Source of the DNA: Branchiostoma floridae
Lineage: Eukaryota; Chordata; Leptocardii; Amphioxiformes; Branchiostomatidae
Length of the DNA: 47,791 bases
Direction: 5' to 3'
NCBI RefSeq assembly: GCF_000003815.2
Contig: NC_049986.1
Span: forward strand, 1,745,260 to 1,793,050
Shown: in pieces, positions 32,441 through 42,490 of the stretch
How the letters are laid out: each line of letters opens with the position of its first letter
Position numbering within the stretch: position 1 is the first letter of the stretch
Program-made: the position numbers and the translations under genes
Notes under the pieces: generated by a model
What the model was told of the DNA's origin: nothing
Database searches by the model: none
The model's input: only the letters and a program-made list of their open reading frames with translations

Positions 32441-33230
32441 AGGTCTCGAACTGACTAAGCAGACAAGTACATCCAAGCTTCCAAACTAAACTAACATAAC
32501 GATGGATATCAACTTGGCCAATGAGAGGGATGATCTCATTAGCCTCAACCAATTATGGTTCGACTAAAAGGTTAATGTGTGCAAAACCCGCCTACCGTAT
32601 AGCCTAGCCTATAGCAATAGCCCTATTTACATACAAGTCAAGTTAAAGGTCAGTCTCTGGGGGTGAGTTAGACAGTTTAAGTTTGGCTCTTTGGATACAG
32701 CCCTGCGTCAGGTAGATCTGCTTGAAGATGACGGACATTTGGCCGTTTTTTTTTATTAATCTCCAAGCAGATCCTACGGTATCATAATTTAGAATCAAAG
32801 TAAAGCAAGTAAGTAAGCATACACCTATGCCAGCTTCACTCCTTTGCCAGCTTTCGATACTAGATTATACTACCGTAGGATCTGCTTGGAGATCACATTT
32901 TTCTATCGGTCAGTGATTTTGAACGGTCGCCGTTGGACACATAACATCGTGCTGAGGCAAATACGCACTGTTTCCCTTTGTTAACCTCTACTAGGCTGTC
33001 TCTACAAAATATTGCAAATTTGTCAAATGGACAGACAACGAACCATGTGACCTAGTCGGTACAAACATGGTACAAGCCTACAGTTAAAGACATATGACAT
33101 ATGTGTTATCTGTCTTTTTGGCCAATTTCTACTATTTTCCAGCGACATGTGAAGCCTGGTAGTGGCTATGTGTGTGAGTGTGCGGGACGAAACGGGTTGT
33201 CACACTATTGTTCTTGGCCAGAATAAACAG
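32441..33230 (-). promoter_or_regulatory. predicted exon 1/promoter segment of ZNF-c
   Basis: Paralogous to 15375-16020 upstream of the DUF2236 gene, interrupted by the MITE at 32759-32893. Transcription start not placed. It suggests that the zinc-finger and oxygenase loci have, or had, the same promoter. Confidence 0.42.
32759..32893. mobile_element. 135-bp MITE with perfect 23-bp TIRs
   Basis: Ends ATCTCCAAGCAGATCCTACG... and the exact inverse. The paralogous site in unit I (about 15690-15720) lacks it, giving an empty-site comparison. No coding capacity. Confidence 0.9.
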
Positions 33231-33650
33231 TCCCTAAACAAGGGCAGTCGACAGGCTGGAGATAGAAACAAAGACAACAGTCTTACCTTGTGAATATTGG
33301 AGATAACGAGTCCCTTTCCTAAGACAAAGAGATAGATGTAACTCTATCGCTTGGACTTGGACGCAGAAGTGTGTACGTGTCTGCTCGATCCGAAAGCTCC
33401 AGACATTCCAGACAGACACGTTTGACTGTTATGGAAATACAAAATGGTCTGACCAATCAGGGCTCGTTTCTGACACACTCCCATGGAGGCTCATGGAGGC
33501 CCTCTTTTATTTCAGACAATCGTGCATGCAAGTACGTTATACACACTGGTAAGAATAATGACAGCTTTCATGCATTTTCTTTCGTCTATTCTATATATAA
33601 GTAACTGAAGGTGACATCTCTTTTTTTCCCAAACTCTAAATCTCTTTTTA
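33231..33650. other. intergenic, no gene seen
   Basis: No supported gene. Two short opposing ORFs lack recognisable features. Confidence 0.35.
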
Positions 33651-34648
33651 GATGTCAGTTGTTGTGACCTGGTAGAAATACAGTAATAAGCTACAAGTTG
33701 TTTGTTATTCTGAGTTTTTTTTCTGACGCGTCTCAGTAGGCCAAGTTGAATTGATAATATGGGTGACATCCTCTGGGAACCCCAAAACTGATGCGTGCGA
33801 ATAAAAAAAGTTTGTCAAAAAAGCTGCTTTCGTTATGAAACCTAATATTATAAGTGGTTTGGAAGGTTGTTTGAACAAATGACCAAACACAGAATACTGA
33901 ATACCAAACAATAGATTCTTCAGTTTATTGTTTTATCTACTTTTTTTACCACGGTCTTTCGATATATCTTTTTTATTTGCAGCATATATTTACTCATTTT
34001 GCACATTCTGCTTTGTACGATTTAAAGCATAGTTGAAAGCTTCTTTTTTGGAAAACGACCGATATTTGATGCACGCGCAAATGTCAACCATATTTATAAT
34101 CTACATGGCCTTATATTTGATTATGGATTTGATATGTTGGCATAGAACCTTACGCGACCTGCAGGTGTGCGTAAGGGTGAACGTTCTTACGGTCAAATCA
34201 GATTATAAGGTAAGCGTAATGCCAGGTGCGTGCAAGGATGAACGTCCGCACGGTCGTCGGGACTTTGAGAGAACCGGGTTAAATCAAATATTGAACCACT
34301 GAACGGATTTACTTGGATCCTTTGACCAAATATCCAATATATATATATACAAAATTTTAACAACGTTACGTCATTTGGTCTCAATACCAGGGCCAAAATA
34401 TACAGTTGGTAAAAAACGGCTCAGGGTAGTGACCCATTCTACCTTGTTTCTTTTCTGGCAGTTCTCTGTCTCTGCTGAAGTTCACAACTGTTAGATTTAA
34501 AAATGTGAAAGTAGAAGAAATTAATCAAATGTGGTATTGTAGAAGTCATGGAGAGAATAATGGCGTCCTTGCATGCAGTATGGTCTGGGATGATCATCAT
34601 AGTTTGTCCTATTGGTATTTTTACATGGATCGCAAGCGACCCTATTAA

Positions 34649-35602
34649 CCCTCAAACACCCGAGTGGGGTCCATTTGGACCCCAGGCGTAAATTTTGAAG
34701 TACCATTTGAACATTTTTTATCTGACGAAAAAATCCTTCCGTGACTTTGTCAGCCAATATCTTCTATACCTTCTCCTAAGTTTTTGTGAAGATTGGTACA
34801 ATACTGTGGAAGCTATAAAGAAAGTCCGTGATCAGTCCGTCTGGGGTCCAAAAAGTGCAGGTTTTGAAACAAACTTTTGGATTTAACTCCCTAACTACTT
34901 ATCCTATCACCACCAAACTTTCAGAGAATAGTGAACATGTAAAACTGAATCCTCATGAAAATTTCTGTGTCATCACCATGTAATATGACGACATTATGAC
35001 GTTATTTAGCTTATAAGGGCGGCCATCTTGGATTTTGACTAATGACGTCATGAAATTAGCATAAATCATAAATTTTGAATCATGAAAATAGCATTAAACT
35101 TCATAGAATTTTATTGTTGTAAGAAAACAAGCATGGTTTGCCAAAAACACCTTGTTTAAATCGAAATTGGAAAATTTTTGCGAAGATATGCCTGTCAGAA
35201 TTCCGTTGCCATGGCAACCCTAAATAATGACAAATTTACTTTATGGACAAAAAATTTTGCTAACAATATTTTGTGATATATTACCAAGTTTCGTAGCTTT
35301 AGAACTAGCCGTTCATGAGTTATGCGACATAAAGCTTGCTGAGGGCCTCAAAATTCCCCTCACTGGTCAGAATGGGTTTAGTGCAAAACATGGTCCTTCT
35401 GATCTTTTGCATAAATTATGATAATGAGGTGTGGTTAGCAACACCTTAACATGTAGAAATATTCCTCTTACATTGACGATGCAATGTATGCACAATGATC
35501 ACCGATAGGAATTGGAACTGAGATTTTATGAACAAAACATTTTGGGGTCCGTTTGGACCCCACTCGGTCATTTTAGTCGCAAAAAAGGTCGGGTGCTTGA
35601 GG
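34649..35602 (-). mobile_element. TTAA-type TIR element, copy 3, inserted in a palindromic MITE
   Basis: Starts CCCTCAAACACCCGAGTGGG after TTAA (34645-34648) and ends GGTGCTTGAGG with a damaged right target site (ATTAG). The flanks are the two halves of the 111-bp palindromic element seen uninterrupted at 9259-9369, so the empty site is known. Contains the internal TTGCCATGGCAACC palindrome. No transposase. Confidence 0.88.
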
Positions 35603-36747
35603 ATTAGTTGCAGTACTGCACGACTTCAATGTGAATGATGCTGCAGTACTGCAACCGATTAGTAGGTGTCGCTTTCGATCCATGTACTTCAACTGGTTAG
35701 GTCGAGGTGTTTTCCTCACATACCTCAGTCTTCATTGTCTTCATTCTTATGTTTACAAAGTAAAGAAAGTGTAAATATGGCTTTATGGCAGTGGAAATAT
35801 TTTTCGATTTGTTTTTGTGCTAAAAGAGACACCTTAAATGGAAAGTATAGAACACATAATAACACCTGTCCATCGTATATGGGTTACTGCAATTAAATTA
35901 AGTGTACTGTAAAATATGTAAAGCTAAATCTTTGTAAGAGTCTTCGTGAAAAGCGTAAGAAATAAGTTGTTTCTCCCGGAATATTTTTAAATATTGCACT
36001 TCTCATATATTGCACCAAATGAGTCACGACAATATACATATGATTGAAACGATATTTCTCTGAAATATTGGAATATCTCCTTCTCCTTCTATTCCTTAAC
36101 TTCATAAATATAAGATACAACATGTTCCCTAAGACATGTATAGGGTAATTTGTTAACATGCTAGTAATATGTCAAAGACATACTGAACTAGAAACTAATG
36201 TGTTTTGAAAAAAATCAACACAAAACAATTGTGCAGAACTGAGAAGTTGTTACTTGTAAACCACAATATGTAAACCTTACATTAAATATATCTTACGTTA
36301 TTTGGTAAATAACAACGGTGACGTCTGTAAGAAGAAGAAGACCACATTTATATGTATAAATCATAATAATAACCTTTAATCAGAATCAGTTTCTAGTTTC
36401 TGTCATATAACAAAACGTTATATTTATTCGTCACGTTGCGTTTATTGTTTAGCTACGTACATTCATATTGAACACTTATCTGAAATGTGAATATAATACA
36501 CTTGTATCATACCAACGAGTATACTTTCATTCTTTGCACATGTTTTGGCAAATAGTTTAAGTTGAAAGTTCCTTCATCTTTAGGTAGGATGCATTGTTTT
36601 CAAACGCATTAAAACAAACTAACTACACTAAGTCTCGTTCCACCAACCCGGAACACATCAAACTTTCCTGGCCCTAAAGTTGCTATCTATGTATGGACTT
36701 CATATCTACTTATCCACTTATGCAACAAGGATGATTACTTCTTTTTT
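35603..36747. other. arm B flank, no gene seen
   Basis: Inverted counterpart of 7110-7810 and of part of 8770-9260. 36710-36745 still holds the end of the peptide gene (minus-strand CCTTGTTGCATAAGTGGATAA), separated from the rest by the insertion described next. Confidence 0.55.
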
Positions 36748-36878
36748 GCATTTTGCCGCCTTAGCGGCAAAATGCTCTGAGGCCAGAATAGTCGCCGTTG
36801 TGATGTTGAGATGAACGGACCTGTTCAATTCATCCCAAACATTTGTATACCTTCTAAAACAGGCATTTCTTCAACATT

Positions 36879-36948
36879 GTCGCATTGGCGCAGTGGTAAA
36901 ATTTACGCATTCTAAACTAATGCACCCGGTTCGAATCCGGGGAGGTAT
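36879..36948 (+). tRNA. tRNA-like sequence / tRNA-derived SINE head
   Basis: Carries an A box (TGGCGCAGTGG) and a perfect B box (GGTTCGAATCC). The T arm is CCCGG-TTCGAAT-CCGGG, the anticodon stem GCATT/AATGC with loop CTAAACT (anticodon would be AAA), and T-runs follow immediately, as in Pol III termination. The acceptor stem pairs poorly and the variable loop is about one base, so it is not a normal functional tRNA. It is more likely the Pol III promoter of a SINE or a tRNA pseudogene. Confidence 0.5.
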
Positions 36949-37008
36949 TTTTTTCAACTTTTTTTTTCTTTTTTACATCCATTAAAATACTAATTTTTAC
37001 ATCCATTA

Positions 37009-37967
37009 GGCCATACCAATTTAATTTGTTGGTTCTCGGAATCGCCGCTTCTATTTTTCCCAATTTCAAAAAAAAAAAAAAGTCCAAAAAAAATCCCTGT
37101 AACGTTACGGTAACGTTAACGTTAACGCAAGTTGCTGGACTTGAAACAAACTTTGGTTCAGTTGAAAATAAAAGAACTTCTGAAACTAGTACTGGACTTG
37201 CAAAATAACTATCACCTGCTTATGTTCTCCTTTATGTTGTAAATCATCGAAAACCACCCATAGATCGTTAAATTTGTGCTTGAAAAAGACGAAAATGTTG
37301 CAGTGGGACAAACGAAATGGCAGCTGCCATATTTGGAAATGGCTTGGCCAATGCTGCCATATTTGGAAATGGCTTGGCCAATGCTGCCATATTTGGAAAT
37401 GGCTTCATTAATATGGAATGAGTACAATAACGCTCTCAAGCGATTTTTATTCAAACTGCAGCTTTCACAAAGAGAATACAATGATGTTTCAGGCACTATC
37501 TATTCTTTGGGGTGAAATTAAGTCAATTTATTGTTCTTGTTGCTACATTAGACATTATACTATGCTGAAAAAGTTTTTCAACCTTCTTAAAGGTTTTTAA
37601 AAGTTGTGTGTGTTGAAATACTCTATGTTTTTGTCTTTATTACTAAGCATTATTACAGCAATGTTACTGTGAATACTTAAGCAATACTGATTGCACATAA
37701 TTTTCCATTTGTATTGCTAAAATTCCACGTAAAGTGTATGACAAAATGCAAATTTTGCATGTAAGTGTAACTGGATCTACCACACATACATGTATACACC
37801 AGATTACTATTATTATCATTATATACCATTGGTTCAAGTCTGGAATTACGAACCTGAAACTTTGGACCTGACTGAACCCAGAGTTGTTGCAAGTTTTTTT
37901 TTTCGCCCTGTCGCTTCAACTTTTTTCTGAAAAAATCCGAGAACCAACAAATTAAATTGGTATGGCC
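37009..37967. mobile_element. 959-bp TIR element with TTA target duplication (PIF/Harbinger-like)
   Basis: Both ends carry the same 32-bp inverted repeat beginning GGCCATACCAATTTAATTTG and are flanked by TTA (37006-37008, 37968-37970). A three-base TWA duplication fits PIF/Harbinger. Inside is a three-copy 30-bp tandem repeat (CTGCCATATTTGGAAATGGC, 37323-37407). No transposase ORF. Confidence 0.85.
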
Positions 37968-38389
37968 TTATTATACTAATGAACAATACTTTTGTACAGA
38001 ACATTAAAACTCACCTTTGCACCTCTTCTACTGCATTTTTCCGCAGTTGGGATGTTTGAATGAACGAACCGTGAGACGTGCGATACTCTGCGTATATGTT
38101 TCTTTCTAACTTTCCATAAAATGCCCATACAACATCTATATCACAGAATTACACAAGAACAAACTGATTTTCTCGAAAATAACTGCATACTGGATAACAA
38201 AAAGTTTCAGGAAACATATTCATTTTCATATTCCAGGACATAACTCATTTGCATATTTGTGAATCTCTCCATGCGCCCATATCACGTTTTTTATTCTGTT
38301 CTATTTATATGACATTCTAATAACTAGAAAAAAAAAACATTCACACACGCAAACCTTGGCAAAATGCCAGCTTTTTTAAAAGCACTTGT

Positions 38390-38919
38390 TTATATTCTTC
38401 CTGGTCCACGAATATATTCTCCACTTCCCCGTTCTCTAGTTCCTGTGTATTCAAGTATTAACTGGCCTCATCAAGTTCCTCTAGGATTGACCTCGCCTCT
38501 TCCACAACCTCCCTCAACTCTGGGTCAGCTGGACGGGTAAAGGAAAGACAGATATCAAGAGAAAGCTAGTGACAAATTATGATAACACGTCGACTTGGGA
38601 TGGCACTGGTTCTAATATTGTAGACACTGAAACAGCAATGTTTGTGTAGTAAAATACATCAGTCCAAACGATGCTTTTTTCGCCTTGTGCTATCGAATTA
38701 TGAACATTATTTCTACTTATCCGTGGCAAAATTAAACAAAGTCTAGATAAAATCAAACATCCGTCTGGATATGTGTGATCACCAACGTACCATCTGCATC
38801 GACATCCAGACTTCTACCGTTCCTTCTGCACCTGTGCCGACGCCTCCATCCCTTGGAGTCGTCGATCAGCGTTGCCATGACAACCATCGTCACCAGCATC
38901 ATGCAGACAATAGCTTCAT
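38390..38919 (-). pseudogene. peptide-precursor pseudogene (copy of 6462-7111)
   Basis: Exon 1 is 38919-38791 and exon 2 runs from 38528 down to about 38390, with the same splice signals as the intact gene. Lesions: a one-base deletion in the sixth codon region puts the conserved ATG out of frame, the exon-2 Glu67 codon has become TAA, and a 1.64-kb insertion separates the C-terminal codons (now at 36710-36745). The Arg tract is also eroded (WRRRHRCRRNG). An internal ATG-ATG (MMLVTMVV) could still start a truncated secreted product, but the nonsense codon would cut it in the acidic segment. Confidence 0.85.
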
Positions 38920-38990
38920 GGTGTAGCTTCAGCTGATGTAGGGAGGGGAAACAAAATGTCACTATTTTTGGCCTGAAATGTACATGTATA

Positions 38991-39157
38991 ACTAGTTTTA
39001 TCGTTGTGGTGAGATTTAAGTCTACAAATCTGCAACAAACTGCAGGGATTAATCAGTGGGAAGGAAATCACTGTCGTTTTTTGACTGTCGTTTTCAGACC
39101 TCAGCTCTCCCTGAAACATAAACGCCAACGCTGATAGAAGCCTGCGAAGGAAGCTAA
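38991..39157. other. short spacer, no gene seen
   Basis: Spacer between the peptide pseudogene and the divergent ZNF-b upstream region. Confidence 0.4.
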
Positions 39158-39366
39158 TAAGCCCTTTCACAGAAGTCAGAACGCATGTGCGGCGACAGGA
39201 ATTCTAGGTAATATGTCAAAGGGTAAGGCCCATAAAAGTAAACAGTCCTTGTGTTGCCATTGTTTTGATTTGCATCACAACGTCCAGACGGATTATGTTT
39301 ACCTTTGACATATTGCCTAGAATTCCTGTCGTCACACACTCGTTCTGAATTCTGTGAAAGGGCTTA
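39158..39366. mobile_element. 209-bp MITE with roughly 70-bp TIRs upstream of ZNF-b
   Basis: Ends TAAGCCCTTTCACAGAA and TTCTGTGAAAGGGCTTA with arms of about 70 bp through AGGAATTCTAGG/CCTAGAATTCCT. Related sequence lies upstream of ZNF-c (30690-30880) and ZNF-d (47008-47090), so it has either been carried along by duplication or repeatedly targeted the same flank. Confidence 0.85.
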
Positions 39367-39560
39367 TTGCAAGGAGGTTTCAACCACACAGAACAGCTTT
39401 GATTATCATAACAGACAAAACTGTCGTTTGTAAGGAGGCAGCAATAATTTTCATAAATTAGATTAGTAGTACTTTTACGTGCTTGGCAGCGGATTCGCTT
39501 GAATTGGATGTGCCAAGAAATCAACCGTTTCCTTCGTAAATTTTGAATTTCATATCCAAT

Positions 39561-39567
39561 CCTGCAG
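39561..39567 (+). other. 3' splice site before ZNF-b coding exon
   Basis: ATCCAATCCTGCAG/TGTCAGCGACC, with ATG 17 nt into the exon at 39585. The exon-start sequence TGTCAG is shared with ZNF-c and, as TGTGAG, with ZNF-d. Confidence 0.65.
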
Positions 39568-39584
39568 TGTCAGCGACCTTCAAC

Positions 39585-40430
39585 ATGGCGACCCCGGCTG
39601 TATCTCATCTGGAGAAAGAGAAAGGAGGTAATGGACGTCGACGTCGAGGGGATTTTCTGCGTTCACACAAGTGTGGCGAGTGCGGCAAGGAGTTTCATCG
39701 TCTGAGTGATTTGAAGATACACATGCGGACTCACACTGGAGAGAGACCATTTAGGTGCGAGGAGTGCGGCAGACAGTTTAGTGTGATAAGTAACCTGAAG
39801 CATCATATGCGGACTCACACTGGAGAGAAACCATTTACGTGCGAGTATTGCGTCGAACAGTTTAGTTTGATGGGTAATCTGAAGAGACATATGACAACCC
39901 ACACTGGTGAGAGACCTTACAAGTGTGATAAGTGTAGCAAACGGTTTAGTAACCAGGACCATCTGAAGAGGCATATGAAGACGCATACTGATGACAAACC
40001 TTATAAATGTGAGAAGTGCGGCAGTCAGTTCAGTGAGCTGTATAATCTGAAGAGGCATATAATGACACACACAGGTAAGAAACCTTACAAATGTGAGGAG
40101 TGCGACGGACAATTCAGTCAGCTTGATCATCTGAAGATTTATATGCGTATTCATACCGGTGAGAAGCCATATAAGTGCGAAGAATGCAGCAAACAGTTTA
40201 GTGCACTGAGTAGTCTGAAGAGGTACATTCGAACTCATACCGGTGAGAAACCCTATACGTGCGATGGATGTAGTAAGAAGTTCCGTGTGCTGTATAATCT
40301 CAAACAACATATAAAGACTCATACCGGTGAGAAACCTTACAGATGTGAGGAGTGCGGCAGACAGTTCAGTCAACTGGGTAACCTGAAGAGTCATATGTGG
40401 ACTTATGCCTGCGACAAAGCCAACCAGTAG
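39585..40430 (+). CDS. ZNF-b: C2H2 zinc-finger protein, 9 fingers, some degenerate
   Basis: 281 residues, single coding exon, probable nuclear DNA-binding protein. The leader MATPAVSHLEKEKGGNGRRR is followed by nine 28-residue fingers. Ligand losses: fingers 6 (LKIYMRIH) and 7 (LKRYIRTH) have Tyr instead of the first zinc His, and finger 9 (SHMWTYACD) has Tyr instead of the last His. The frame then ends KANQ-stop at a LINE insertion. I use the ATG at 39585, which lies within the exon and matches paralogues, rather than the earlier 39543 start that precedes the acceptor. The only plus-strand zinc-finger gene here. Translatable, but it shows signs of relaxed selection. Confidence 0.85.
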   Translation: MATPAVSHLEKEKGGNGRRRRGDFLRSHKCGECGKEFHRLSDLKIHMRTHTGERPFRCEECGRQFSVISNLKHHMRTHTGEKPFTCEYCVEQFSLMGNLKRHMTTHTGERPYKCDKCSKRFSNQDHLKRHMKTHTDDKPYKCEKCGSQFSELYNLKRHIMTHTGKKPYKCEECDGQFSQLDHLKIYMRIHTGEKPYKCEECSKQFSALSSLKRYIRTHTGEKPYTCDGCSKKFRVLYNLKQHIKTHTGEKPYRCEECGRQFSQLGNLKSHMWTYACDKANQ

Positions 40431-40433
40431 AAA

Positions 40434-40700
40434 AAAATACAATGACAATGACAATGAAGTTTATTGCATATTCATGCCCCATTGGGGCTAAATGCGGTCA
40501 ATTTGGTATATAGTAAGTAATCGGAAAGCTATACATATATATTACAGTTTACATACTTCTTAAAACATGCGTGGACTAGCTTACAGAGTTTTTCCAGTAT
40601 AGTTAGATGATGACATAAGGTATTTGAACAGATTTTCCTTCGTCAGGTGCGCATATTTTTTATCTATATGTGTAGCATTAGCGAATGCATACAGTAATGC
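40434..40700 (-). mobile_element. LINE 3' end (L2/CR1-like) inserted in ZNF-b
   Basis: On the minus strand a decayed ORF end (AHLTKENLFKYLMSSSNYTG, then in another frame LCKLVHACFKKYVN) resembles the C-terminus of LINE reverse transcriptases. It is followed by AATAAACTTCATTGTC and a short tandem ATTGTC tail adjoining the zinc-finger sequence. 3' tails of short repeats are typical of L2/CR1-like elements. 5'-truncated. Confidence 0.68.
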
Positions 40701-40708
40701 AACACAGT

Positions 40709-40783
40709 AGGAGCTTCCGGACCTCAGGTCTTCTCCGGAGCCACATGCGAACCCACAGTGATGGAAGTTCACAGCTACCGTGA
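40709..40783 (+). pseudogene. stranded terminal finger of ZNF-b
   Basis: RSFRTSGLLRSHMRTHSDGS followed by SQLP-stop, the second half of a C2H2 finger plus tail, lies just past the LINE insertion. It matches the relic at 27.8 kb and the one behind ZNF-d, showing that the insertion cut off the original C-terminus. Confidence 0.75.
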
Positions 40784-41670
40784 AGGTAGTACAGCATCAG
40801 AAGAGACAAGTAGGTTGCTCGGGTATATGTGAAACAGGCATGATGGATGACACTAACTTGCTTGGAACCATCTGGAGGAGTCCTTAGGTAACAAGACTAT
40901 ATTAGGAAGTCACATGACTTGACTAGACCAATAGTAGACCAGCTGGTGACAGCAGTTAGATTTGAAACTAGATTTGAATCTCAGTTGCCGCTGCCACTAG
41001 CCGCTACCGGACCAAGAAGTGAGTAGTGTAGCTCTCTAGTACATAGATTGTATATACATAGCAGTTACCGTTCTTAGTTCCGTATATGTCTGTCAGCAAT
41101 GTCTGTTATCCCTTCGTAGTGTTTTGTGTATTTAATAATTAGCAGTGTGATCTCTTTGTAAAGATTGTTGTATGATAGATCGCTTCTCTTTCAGCTGGAA
41201 CCCCCGCGTGTCATCCCCGGCTTGATTACAAATTGCCCGTTCCATAGTTAGTTAAATTCTCATATTATTTTGTGCTGTAAGTGCCGTAACGGCTGCTTCT
41301 AAACTTTCCTGTCCTGTTGTTTTGGCTGGATAAATCTTTAATAGAACCAAGGAGAAACTGTAATCTCCTCACTAGGACCAATGTGATTGTGTGCATATTC
41401 GTTCTCTGGGGGTCCTTATCTGTGCCATCTGTGTGGCCCGCACCCTTTGATGATAGCCGACTCCAGATTCCTCAACTAAGCCTTTGTCCCCGTCTTGTCC
41501 TGCTGTGATTTTTATGGCCGTGTTGTTTGAATAATTTTACATGTACCGTTCATGGGTTCGGGGCAGTTACTAGCCGTTTTTTTCCATTACAGCCGCCGAG
41601 CCTCTGTTTCCCAATCGCCTGTCCTGCCATGCCGACGACCGAGGCCTACCTCCTGGTAACACTTACGACA
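40784..41670 (+). other. unresolved region with possible signal-peptide exon
   Basis: 41379-41508 is open and contains a signal-like stretch (NVIVCIFVLWGSLSVPSVWP followed by APFDDSRLQ) after an acceptor-like CTCCTCACTAG, but has no in-frame ATG. Other acceptor/donor-like sites (CTTCTCTTTCAG at about 41195, CAAGAA/GTGAGT at about 41020, TTTCCATTACAG at about 41593) suggest a multi-exon gene. I cannot assemble it. Confidence 0.3.
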
Positions 41671-41671
41671 G

Positions 41672-41920
41672 TCTGTGCCCGGTGCCGTTGTGTCCTGCCA
41701 GAACTGTTTCTACTCTGAAGATGGACAGTGCCTGGACTATGCAATGGAGCGGACTGTCCTCGAGACGTGCCGTCGATATTGCGGGGTCTTGCCAGAGCAT
41801 CTCCCGTCGCCAATGATTGTCCACTACCACAAAGACGCAGAAGAGGGCGCCCCGGACGATGATTCCACAGTCAACACGATACGGACTTATAGAGAACTTG
41901 AAAATGGACTGTCGTACTGA
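41672..41920 (+). CDS. Cys-rich terminal exon-like ORF, identity unknown
   Basis: About 82 codons following an AG at 41670-41671, encoding VVSCQNCFYSEDGQCLDYAM and ERTVLETCRRYCGVLPEHL, then an acidic stretch ending ELENGLSY-stop. Cys spacing is C-x2-C-x7-C-x11-C-x3-C. The composition looks protein-like and secreted, possibly the last exon of the gene suggested upstream. There is no ATG in frame. I do not recognise the domain. Confidence 0.3.
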   Translation, partial: SVPGAVVSCQNCFYSEDGQCLDYAMERTVLETCRRYCGVLPEHLPSPMIVHYHKDAEEGAPDDDSTVNTIRTYRELENGLSY

Positions 41921-42490
41921 TTTCGTAATGACATTTTTATCCTACGAATATTGATTGTATGGTTTATAACGTTAGACTTGTGTCGGACACTGTACATTTG
42001 ATATTGTACATTTAAACTGATCAGTTTTGTTATGATGTTATTGACTTGGGCTTGATATTATTGGATCTGACAGTGAACTGTTTAACTTTGGCTTCATTCG
42101 AGCTTCACTTTTTTGTGAAGACCAATGAGGTTGTAGTGAGCTAAAACTTCCTTGGTAAATTATTTAGACTAAGAGACAAATGCATATTGATTTGCCCCTT
42201 GACGTTAACATGATCTGTTCCTCCACATAATGTATTTGTTGTGATACTTGTGTCATCTGATTTATACAGGAAAGTCTTTGAAAAGCTTTCACAAAATGTA
42301 GCCTTACCGAGTTAGCATTTTCGTGGTTAAAACGGACAGGAAATGTTAAATATTAGGTATTTAGCATGATCGTAAAGTTACTGGATATTCTGAAATAATG
42401 TGTTGTATTGTTCCTATGATGTTTCAGTATATCTTAAGTTTATGCAACCTTTCCGGGGCGTAATAGCCCCGAACGCGCTCAGAAAATATG
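41921..42490. other. intergenic / possible 3' UTR, no gene seen
   Basis: AT-rich with no coding signal. Confidence 0.4.

Larger units (their letters stand above)
36748..38388. mobile_element. composite insertion with GCATTTTGCC termini
   Basis: Splits the second exon of the peptide pseudogene. The left end is GCATTTTGCC (36748), which also starts a perfect 12-bp-stem hairpin (GCATTTTGCCGC/GCGGCAAAATGC); GGCAAAATGC lies at 38358-38367 near the right end. It contains a tRNA-like sequence and a separate TIR element (37009-37967). The exact right boundary, within about 20 bp, is uncertain. Confidence 0.6.
33650..38990 (-). repeat. arm B of the large inverted segmental duplication
   Basis: Reverse-orientation counterpart of 6400-10380. 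It is longer because of the TTAA element (34649-35602) and a nested 1.64-kb insertion (36748-38388). It carries the pseudogene copy of the peptide gene. Confidence 0.85.

Noticed and set aside
36879-36948. Functional tRNA gene
   Set aside because: Acceptor stem mismatches, a one-base variable loop and an implausible AAA anticodon; kept only as a tRNA-like/SINE head.
40800-41500. LTR of a retrotransposon
   Set aside because: I considered it because of its composition, but found no matching second LTR, no primer-binding site and no defined TG...CA ends.
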